Assembly: GCA_044346445.1 (NCBI GenBank)
Contig: JBIIZD010000052.1
Span: forward strand, 1-19,734
DNA: 19,734 nt
Origin: CAISGS01 sp044346445
GTDB taxonomy: Bacteria; Pseudomonadota; Alphaproteobacteria; Caulobacterales; Caulobacteraceae
Reading direction: 5' to 3'
Numbering within the stretch: position 1 is the first letter of the stretch; every line of letters begins with the position of its first letter. Positions 7,592 to 13,892 of this stretch are shown here, in pieces. Both the position numbers and the translations under genes were made by a program. Below the pieces are notes generated by a model that saw nothing but the letters and a program-made list of their open reading frames with translations, searched no databases and was not told the DNA's origin.

Positions 7592-7718
7592 GATGCACTA
7601 TCAAAAATCTATTGGACGAATTAAACTTGGCTCTGCGACCATCTTAACAATGTTCAGGTCAAGTCGCGATGGATTATTTTGCCGAACACCGAAGATTTTC
7701 GACTGTCAGGACCCGCCC
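7592..7718. promoter_or_regulatory. Divergent intergenic region iorA / cysG-like gene
   Basis: This gap between oppositely directed genes is clearly richer in A and T than its surroundings and should hold the promoters of both iorAB (minus) and the cysG-like gene (plus). On the minus strand a TTGACC hexamer is present, but no good -10 lies at the right distance. On the plus strand TTGGAC and TTGGCT hexamers are present, with the same problem. No terminator-like hairpin or clear inverted repeat was found. Confidence 0.4.
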
Positions 7719-8600
7719 ATGCATGCCTTTCCGGCGTTTTTCCCCCTAGAGGGCGCCGTCATTGTCGTGGCCGGGGCCGGCGAGGGCGCCGATGCCAAGG
7801 CCAGATTGTTCGATGGCTCGCCAGCCCGCTTGCAGCGCTTGACCGGCGAATCCGCGTTTGATGCTGCTGCCTATCAGGGCGCGGCCTTGGCTTTTATTGC
7901 GCATCCGGACGAGGCCTTTTGTGTCGCTGCTGCCGCGGCCGCCCGCAAGTTTGGTGTGCCGGTAAACGTGGTTGATCGCCCGCAGATGTGTGATTTTACC
8001 ACGCCGGCCATGATCGACCGTGGCCAGGTCGTGGCCGCAATCGGGACAGGCGGGTCAGCCCCCTTGTTAGCCAGCCTGCTGCGTGCCGATATTGAGGCGC
8101 GGATCCCGGCCGGCATCGGCCAGATTGCCGGGCTGTTGAAAGCCATGCAGGGCGAAATTCGCGCAGCCTTTCCGGATCTGGTCCGGCGGCGGGCCTTCAT
8201 GCGGCTGGCGCTCAGTGGTCCAGCCGCTCAGGCGGCTATGGATGGAGATCTGGACGGCGCGCGTCGATATTTGCTGGACCTTTTGGGAAGGCCTATGGCC
8301 TTGACCGGCCGCGCCTACAGGCTTGACGACCAGCCTGCCGCCGAACTCTTGAGCCTCAAGGCGGCAAGGTTGCTATCGGAGGCTGATGTCTTGGTGCTTG
8401 GAGAGCACGCCAGCCCCCAGGTTGTCGTGCTAGCGCGGCGTGATGCCGAGCGGTTGAAGGTTGCCAATACGGATGCTGAGGCCTTGGCGGCCCTGCTTGC
8501 GCAGGGTCTTTGCCTCGTCCTGATTGCTGCGCCAGACCTGGCCAAGGCCTTGATGGGCCTTGGCCATGATCTTGAGACTCTGCCGACAGCGAGCGCCTAG
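7719..8600 (+). CDS. cysG: Siroheme synthase N-terminal-type protein (precorrin-2 dehydrogenase/ferrochelatase) with decayed methyltransferase tail
   Basis: The ATG at 7719 gives a 293-residue protein; the longer open frame upstream to 7392 runs across iorA and was rejected. Residues 1-115 match the NAD-binding domain of CysG/Met8 (FPAFFPLEGAVIVVAGAG, then VNVVDRPQMCDFTTPAMIDRG, then IGTGGSAPLLASLLRADIEARIP). Residues 130-190 match the dimerisation helices. These parts convert precorrin-2 to sirohydrochlorin and insert iron. Residues about 197-245 follow the first strand of the SUMT methyltransferase (LSLKAARLLSEADVLVLGEH, SPQVVVLARRDAERL). The glycine-rich GAGPGDP loop is replaced by RLDDQPA, and the chain ends after about 95 residues instead of about 250. 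No sulfite-reductase gene is nearby. Methyltransferase activity is very unlikely. Confidence 0.83.
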   Translation: MHAFPAFFPLEGAVIVVAGAGEGADAKARLFDGSPARLQRLTGESAFDAAAYQGAALAFIAHPDEAFCVAAAAAARKFGVPVNVVDRPQMCDFTTPAMIDRGQVVAAIGTGGSAPLLASLLRADIEARIPAGIGQIAGLLKAMQGEIRAAFPDLVRRRAFMRLALSGPAAQAAMDGDLDGARRYLLDLLGRPMALTGRAYRLDDQPAAELLSLKAARLLSEADVLVLGEHASPQVVVLARRDAERLKVANTDAEALAALLAQGLCLVLIAAPDLAKALMGLGHDLETLPTASA

Positions 8601-10255
8601 ATATCCAGACTACGGCCGCGGGTTTCGGGTAAGAAGAAGATGGTGCCAATCACGCTTATGGCGGTAAAAATAACCGGATACCAAAGTCCCGAATAAATAT
8701 TGCCAGTCGAGGCCACGATGGCAAAGGCGGTAAATGGCAAGAAGCCGCCAATCCAACCGGTACCGATATGATAGGGCAGGGACATGGCCGTATAGCGTAT
8801 GCGGGTAGGGAACAGCTCCACCAGACACGATGCTATAGGCCCGAACAGAGCCGTGGCTGCCACCACAAACACCATCAAGACAGCAAATACGCCCCAGATA
8901 TTGACCTTGGCCGGGTCTGCCTTGGCAGGATAGCCAGCCGCCTGAAGTGCCGATTTCAGCCGGGTTTCTACATCGGCCTTGACGGCTTTCAACGCGGCCT
9001 TGTTCAGGCCTGTCCCGTCCGCCGAGGCCACGGATACGGTGCCAATCTTGACATAGGCCTGGGTGCCAGCGGGCGCTTTTTGCGTGTCATAAGATACGCC
9101 TGCATTGGCGAGGGTGTTTTTGGCAATATCACAGGCCGTGGAGAAGACCGCCTTGCCTACGGGGTCAAATTGCAAGGAACAGGTGGCCGGGTCCGCCACG
9201 ACCACGATCGGGGTCTGGCTACTGGCCCGGGCCAGATCAGGATTGGCGGTCTGCATCAGGAGATGAAAGCCTGGAAAGAAGGCAACCAGGGCCAGGAGCA
9301 TGCCCGCCAGCATAACGGGCTTGCGTCCGATCTTGTCCGACAACCAACCAAACAGAATATAGAGCGGGGCGCTTGCCACGGTGGCTGCAATCATCAAAAG
9401 ATTGACGGTCGAGGGTTCGACCTTGAGGAATTTCTCCAGAAAGATCTGAGAATAGAAAAAGCCCGTATACCAGACCGCGCCTTGCGCGCTCATCACCGCA
9501 AACAGGGCGATCAGGACCAGTTTTAGGTTCGGCCAACGCCCAAAGGCTTCGGTATAGGGGGCCTTGGAATGGCTACCCTCATCATGCATTTTCTGAAAGG
9601 TTGGGCTTTCCGACAGCTTTAGCCGCATCCAGATCGAGATGCCGACGAGTACAGCCGAGACCATGAAGGGAATACGCCAGCCCCAGGCGTTAAAAGCCTC
9701 TTCGCCAAGAACAGTTCGCGTGATCAATATGACTGCCAAGGCGCTAAACAGGCCAAAAGCGGCTGAGGCCTGGATCCAGCCGGTCATACGCCCGCGTGCG
9801 TCTGCGGGAGCATGCTCGGCCACATAGATCGCTGCGCCGCCATATTCACCGCCGAGCGCAAAGCCCTGAATACAGCGCGCCAGGATTAGCAAGATGGGGG
9901 AGATAATGCCGGCCTGTGCATAGGTCGGCAGAAAGCCAACCGCAAAGGTCGCCCCGCCCATCAGCACAATTGTAAAAAGAAAAGCACCCTTGCGACCTGA
10001 CCGGTCACCGATCCGACCAAACACCAGGGCACCGAGGGGCCGCACCGCAAAGCCAGCGCCAAAAATGGCCAAGGCAAAAATGAAGGCGACTGTGTCACTG
10101 ACCCCGGCAAAAAAAGTCTTGGACAGGACCTGGGTCAGGATGCCGAAAATAAAGAAATCATACCATTCAAATGTGGTGCCAGCCGAGGAGGCGGCAATAA
10201 CGGTGCGCATGGATGTGGCAGGCGCCCCTGCGGACGATGCAATGGCTTGGCTCAT
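8597..10255 (-). CDS. MHS-type major facilitator (metabolite:H+ symporter) with periplasmic insert
   Basis: This 552-residue inner-membrane transporter belongs to the MHS branch of the major facilitator superfamily, whose members take up organic acids, betaines and similar small metabolites with protons. It starts with the typical ASSAGTTFEWYDFFIFG, carries the MFS loop motif GRIGDRSGRKG at 80-90 and its repeat GWLSDKIGRKP at 303-313, and has RCIQGFALGGEYGGAA at 128-142. Usual members have about 430 residues. The extra length is an insert at about residues 335-452, between membrane segments 9 and 10. The substrate cannot be read from the sequence. It lies 60 bases after the gntR-type gene and probably belongs to the same transcript. 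Its stop shares CTAG with that of the cysG-like gene. Confidence 0.9.
   Translation of the reverse strand: MSQAIASSAGAPATSMRTVIAASSAGTTFEWYDFFIFGILTQVLSKTFFAGVSDTVAFIFALAIFGAGFAVRPLGALVFGRIGDRSGRKGAFLFTIVLMGGATFAVGFLPTYAQAGIISPILLILARCIQGFALGGEYGGAAIYVAEHAPADARGRMTGWIQASAAFGLFSALAVILITRTVLGEEAFNAWGWRIPFMVSAVLVGISIWMRLKLSESPTFQKMHDEGSHSKAPYTEAFGRWPNLKLVLIALFAVMSAQGAVWYTGFFYSQIFLEKFLKVEPSTVNLLMIAATVASAPLYILFGWLSDKIGRKPVMLAGMLLALVAFFPGFHLLMQTANPDLARASSQTPIVVVADPATCSLQFDPVGKAVFSTACDIAKNTLANAGVSYDTQKAPAGTQAYVKIGTVSVASADGTGLNKAALKAVKADVETRLKSALQAAGYPAKADPAKVNIWGVFAVLMVFVVAATALFGPIASCLVELFPTRIRYTAMSLPYHIGTGWIGGFLPFTAFAIVASTGNIYSGLWYPVIFTAISVIGTIFFLPETRGRSLDI
8900..9253 (-). other. Coding segment for the periplasmic insert of the MHS transporter
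   Basis: This stretch encodes about residues 335-452 of the transporter. It has no membrane segment, is rich in Ala, Asp, Lys and Thr, and contains two cysteines (C359 and C375) that could form a disulfide. By topology (N-terminus in the cytoplasm) it lies between segments 9 and 10, on the periplasmic side. The surrounding membrane segments read normally on both sides, so it is an in-frame insertion, not a frameshift. Confidence 0.65.
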
Positions 10256-10315
10256 GGCGGACTTCCCCCGATAGATTTTGCCGGGTTTAGCATTGCTGCT
10301 GCCTGTTAGGAAAGC

Positions 10316-11032
10316 CTAGCTGTCCAAGCGATAGGTCATGGCATAGACAAACCGACCGCTAGGATGGGTGCTGTCCGTGGCCAAAACCAGATTATCTTGG
10401 GAGTCAAAATAGCGCCGAAGCGTGCGAAGCCCTGCCGAACCTTTTTCAGCCTTCAAGGTCCTAGCCGTCGCTGTATCCAGGGTTTCGGCGGCGATTTCCT
10501 GTTCGATCCGGCGGGTATGGACTTGGAAATCACGGGCGATCAATTGGTGAATAGCCCCGTCCCATCCCTCAAGACTGGTGACAATGGCGGCAAATTCCAA
10601 AGGCACAAAAAGGCTCGACACGGCAACAGGTTCGCTGGCGGCCCGTCGTACGCCCTCGATCACCAGCCAGATCTGGCCCGGCATGGCCTTGATCCGGTCG
10701 GCCTCGGCCAGGGTAAGCGCGCGCGGATTGGCGGCCCGCACGATCAGTTTGGCTTCGCGGGCATATTGGGTCAGGGTCTCTGGGCCCCCAAGCGGCTGGA
10801 CAAAGCTGGGCGCGACCTCATTGGCAATTACAGTCGTGCCCGCGCCGCGCCGTCTTTGCACCAGACCCGCTTCACGCAACAGCCTTAGCGCATCACGTAC
10901 AGTATGGCGCGAGGCAGCATAGATCTGGCACAGTTCCATTTCCGGCGGCAGGTGGTCGCCCACCCCATAGCGGCCCTCAGTAATATCGGCCCGCAGGGCA
11001 GCGGCCAGTTGTCTATAGCGCGGAAGGCTCAT
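10316..11032 (-). CDS. GntR-family transcriptional regulator, HutC/UTRA subfamily
   Basis: This 238-residue regulator has an N-terminal winged helix-turn-helix (residues 1-69: YRQLAAALRADITEGRYGVGDHLPPE, then ASRHTVRDALRLLREAGLV and the wing QRRRGAGTTV). A UTRA-type ligand-binding domain spans about residues 95-230, with the usual FVPLEFAAI and RRYFDSQDNLVLATDSTHPSGRFVYAM. Such proteins are mostly repressors released by a small metabolite linked to the genes they control. Here it sits between the CoA-transferase-like gene (32 bases upstream) and the MHS transporter (60 bases downstream), all on the minus strand. It is therefore probably an autoregulator of that operon and perhaps of the divergent amidase. 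The ligand is unknown. Confidence 0.92.
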   Translation of the reverse strand: MSLPRYRQLAAALRADITEGRYGVGDHLPPEMELCQIYAASRHTVRDALRLLREAGLVQRRRGAGTTVIANEVAPSFVQPLGGPETLTQYAREAKLIVRAANPRALTLAEADRIKAMPGQIWLVIEGVRRAASEPVAVSSLFVPLEFAAIVTSLEGWDGAIHQLIARDFQVHTRRIEQEIAAETLDTATARTLKAEKGSAGLRTLRRYFDSQDNLVLATDSTHPSGRFVYAMTYRLDS

Positions 11033-11064
11033 GAATCGGACGCCGAGTGAATGACGATCAAGCT

Positions 11065-12330
11065 CTATATCAAGCTTCGCATCTGACGCCAGTCCTGTTC
11101 CAGTCCGTCGCGGTGCTGGGGCGCGGCCAGTCCGATCAAGGCCTGGGCCTTGGCATCCAAACTCAAGCCCCGCAAATCGGCACTGCCAAATTCGGTTGCG
11201 ACTATCGCCACATCATTTCGCGGTACACTGACTGTGCCCTGGGCGAGGCGCGGCACTATGCGGCTGACTGTGCCGCCCTTGGCTGTCGCATTGAGGGCAA
11301 TAATGGGCTTGCCTTGCGGCGCACGGCCCGCCCCGCGCAGAAAATCGGTCAGACCGCCAATGCCCGAGACCTGGCGGCGACCTAAAAACTCAGCATTGGC
11401 CTGCCCAAACAGGTCGAGCTCAAGGGCGGAATTGATTGCCGTAAACCGGGGTATCGCCGACAAAACATCGTGGTTGTGGGTTTCACTAACCGGCGCAAAC
11501 CGCACATTTGGACTGGCGCTCATGCGTGCAATCAAATCAGCCCTGCCGAGGGCTATGCCGGTGACAATCGCGTCTGGCGTATCCATGATCGCGCCGCAAT
11601 CTATCAAGGTCAGAGCCGGATCAATAATCATGCCCGAACGCACGGTCAGGTTTTTTCGGTCCGTCAGCGTCTGCAAAACTGCAAAACCCATCTTGCCAAG
11701 ACCAACCTGTAAGGCAGCGCCGTCCTCGATATGGGACTGAACATGCTGGGCTATGTCGGCAAAGCTTGCATCCAATGCCCCCGGATCATAGGCCACATGA
11801 TCTTGTGCTTCCTCGACCACAATATCAAATTGAGACAGGGCAATCTTGTGCCCACGCGGCGGGGCAGGAAGATTAGGATTGATATGGGCAATGCGCAGAA
11901 GGTCTCGGCCTAGGACAGCGGGTTGAAAGTCCACCGACGGCCCCAGACTGCAGTAACCGTCCGCATCAGGGGCGCTTAGCTGAACAAGGGCTGCATCAAG
12001 GGGCGTGGTCGCAAGCCAGGTCCAGGCTTGGCTATAAGCTTGGGGCACCAGACAAAACCGCCCGGACTCAAAACTGCCGCGCCAGTCCGCCCCGACAAAA
12101 ATACCTTCGCTTTTGGCCGTCGGATGTAGGCTGGCCCAGTCGGTGTGATTAACCCCGGGAATGGCCGCGCCAATAAAGGTCAGACCAGCGGCGGCTTCTG
12201 GATTGTGCCGATAGGCCTGCGCAAACACCTTTGGCTCTGTGCCGCCTGCGGCCACAAATACGCGCCCGCCGGTACCCTTAAGCTGTTGGGCAATGTGCAA
12301 AACCGCCTGATCGGGGTCGCAAATGATCAT
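11065..12330 (-). CDS. Acetyl-CoA hydrolase/CoA-transferase family protein lacking the usual catalytic glutamate
   Basis: This 421-residue protein belongs to the acetyl-CoA hydrolase/4-hydroxybutyrate CoA-transferase family, which moves CoA between carboxylic acids through a glutamyl-CoA intermediate. The N-terminal domain has VAAGGTEPKVF and VQLSAPDADGYCSLG. The C-terminal domain has LQVGLGKMGFAVLQTL, then AEFLGRRQVSGIGGLTDFLRGA, then IVPRLAQGTVSVPRNDVAIVATEFG, all typical. Where active members have a HTEMF-type segment with the catalytic Glu, this protein reads VRSGMI, with Gly233 in that position. It may use a different mechanism or serve another role. It is the first gene of a minus-strand set with the gntR-type and MHS-transporter genes, divergent from an amidase. 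Confidence 0.85.
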   Translation of the reverse strand: MIICDPDQAVLHIAQQLKGTGGRVFVAAGGTEPKVFAQAYRHNPEAAAGLTFIGAAIPGVNHTDWASLHPTAKSEGIFVGADWRGSFESGRFCLVPQAYSQAWTWLATTPLDAALVQLSAPDADGYCSLGPSVDFQPAVLGRDLLRIAHINPNLPAPPRGHKIALSQFDIVVEEAQDHVAYDPGALDASFADIAQHVQSHIEDGAALQVGLGKMGFAVLQTLTDRKNLTVRSGMIIDPALTLIDCGAIMDTPDAIVTGIALGRADLIARMSASPNVRFAPVSETHNHDVLSAIPRFTAINSALELDLFGQANAEFLGRRQVSGIGGLTDFLRGAGRAPQGKPIIALNATAKGGTVSRIVPRLAQGTVSVPRNDVAIVATEFGSADLRGLSLDAKAQALIGLAAPQHRDGLEQDWRQMRSLI

Positions 12331-12472
12331 GAATGGCTCCGTTCGCTAGCCGCCTTCATACAGACCAAGACCCTGGACACAAAACGGTTCTGAAATGGTC
12401 TGGCCTATGCAAATGTGTCACAGCTCCAACTTAGGGGCTGCGAAATGGCAAATTGGGGGTTATTATCGGGTC
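12331..12472. promoter_or_regulatory. Divergent intergenic region CoA-transferase / amidase with inverted repeats
   Basis: This 142-base gap should contain the promoters of both neighbours. It contains a perfect 7-bp inverted repeat, CAGACCA at 12361-12367 and TGGTCTG at 12396-12402, with 28 bases between the arms. That is a possible operator for the GntR-type regulator encoded next door. A second element is a hairpin, CAGCTCC (12421-12427), 6-nt loop, GGGGCTG (12434-12440), stem of 7 with one G-T pair. It lies about 30 bases before the amidase ATG. No clear -35/-10 pair was found. The functions are inferred. Confidence 0.4.
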
Positions 12473-13846
12473 ATGACCTTTGCAAATCCCATTATCGCCG
12501 CTGGCATTGCTGGCTTGAGTGACCTGTTCGAGCAACGGGCCGTGACGCCGGTAGAGGCCGTGCAGGCCTATCTGTCGCGGATAGAGCGGCTAGGCGGCCC
12601 GTTGAATGCCTTTACCTCGGTTGATGTCGAAGGTGCCTTGGCGGCTGCCCATGCTAGCGCCGCGCGCTGGGCCAAGGGTGAACCCCTGTCTCCGATTGAC
12701 GGCATTCCGATCGCGGTAAAGGGCAGTATTGCCGTAAAGGGTCAACCCCAACATGCGGGCCTTGGCCATTTTGCCGACCGCTTAGCGACCGAGGACGCCG
12801 CCTGCGTTGCGGCCTTGCGTGAGGGCGGGGCGGTGTTTTTAGGCATGCTCAATATGCATGAGGGCGCAGTGGGCGCGACCACAGATAATGAGGCCTTCGG
12901 TCAGGCGCATAATCCTTACGCTCATGGTTTGACCGCTGGCGGTTCATCAGGCGGGTCTGGATCGGCGGTTGCGGCGGGGCTTTGCGCCGCCGCACTCGGC
13001 ACAGATACGCTGGGCAGTGTGCGCATTCCGGCCAGTTTCTGCGGCGTATTTGGCCACAAGCCAACCCAGGGTCTTATCTCGCTTGAAGGGGTTGTGCCCC
13101 TGTCCTGGACCCTAGACCATGTGGGTGTTCTGGCGCGCTCGGCGCAGGACTGCGCCTATTTACTGGCCCATGCGGCGGCGGTGGATGGCGATTTGACAGA
13201 GGCTTTCTCCCAGATTGCCGATCTGGACACATTACGTCCTGCTCCGTTTGCGGCCCTGGACCTGACGGCTTTTGGTGATGTGATCGATCCTGACCTGGCC
13301 ACAGCCTATCTGCGGGCGATTGACGGCGCGCGCGAGGCGGGTCTCGATATTGCGATGATTTCAATGCCCGATTATGACTTTGCCCCTATGCTGCTTCAGG
13401 GCGTCTTGATCATGACGGCCGAGGGTTATCTGGAGTTTGAGGACCAGATTGAGGGTGCGCCGGAAGCCTTTAGTGAGGCAGGTCGGCAGGTGTTTCGTTG
13501 GGGTGCCAACCAGCCGGCTGCGAATCTGGCCAAGGCCTATCGCGCAGTCGGTCAGGCGGTCGAAAAGGTCAAGGATCAGCTCACACCCTATGCCGCGCTG
13601 ATTTTGCCAACCACCCCGATGCCAGCATTTGGGTTTGGGGCCAATGGCGACCGTGTTGCCGATTTTACGGCCTTGGGCAATTTTCTGGGCATGCCTGCCT
13701 GCGCAGCGCCGATTGGCTTGACTAGGCAGGGCCTACCTCTGTCTATTCAAGTTCTGGCCTGGGATGATGAGACCGCGCTTGGTCTGGCCGATATATTGTC
13801 GCAAGCAGGAGAGGGTATCTTGCCGCCTGCGGCCTATCGCGGATGA
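12473..13846 (+). CDS. Amidase signature family hydrolase
   Basis: This 457-residue protein belongs to the amidase signature family (Ser-cisSer-Lys hydrolases). The triad is placed with the usual spacing: K83 in PIAVKGSIAVKG, S158 in TAGGSSGGSGSAVAAG, and the nucleophile S182 in GTDTLGSVRIPASFCG (the common form is TDTGGS). The frame is open to an ATG at 12395, but family similarity begins around MTFANPIIAAGIAGLSDLF, so the ATG at 12473 was preferred. The protein should be cytoplasmic; no signal peptide is seen. Members act on many amides, so the substrate is open. Its placement opposite a CoA-transferase, GntR regulator and MHS transporter suggests it frees a carboxylic acid used by that module. 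It is not a GatA: no gatB or gatC is nearby. Confidence 0.9.
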   Translation: MTFANPIIAAGIAGLSDLFEQRAVTPVEAVQAYLSRIERLGGPLNAFTSVDVEGALAAAHASAARWAKGEPLSPIDGIPIAVKGSIAVKGQPQHAGLGHFADRLATEDAACVAALREGGAVFLGMLNMHEGAVGATTDNEAFGQAHNPYAHGLTAGGSSGGSGSAVAAGLCAAALGTDTLGSVRIPASFCGVFGHKPTQGLISLEGVVPLSWTLDHVGVLARSAQDCAYLLAHAAAVDGDLTEAFSQIADLDTLRPAPFAALDLTAFGDVIDPDLATAYLRAIDGAREAGLDIAMISMPDYDFAPMLLQGVLIMTAEGYLEFEDQIEGAPEAFSEAGRQVFRWGANQPAANLAKAYRAVGQAVEKVKDQLTPYAALILPTTPMPAFGFGANGDRVADFTALGNFLGMPACAAPIGLTRQGLPLSIQVLAWDDETALGLADILSQAGEGILPPAAYRG

Positions 13847-13892
13847 TCGGGGTCTCCCCTTCATATTAAGAGTGCGCTAATAGGGACTGGCC

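Noticed and set aside
7392..7718. Upstream extension of the cysG-like frame
   Set aside because: It runs antisense through the iorA coding region and the intergenic gap. CysG similarity begins at MHAFPAFFPLEG (7719).
8768..9526. 252-codon plus-strand open frame
   Set aside because: It lies wholly opposite the MHS transporter and has a low-complexity, Gly/Arg/His-rich composition typical of antisense shadows.
12395..12472. Upstream ATG for the amidase
   Set aside because: The extra 26 residues do not look like the family and would cover the inverted repeats and leader hairpin.
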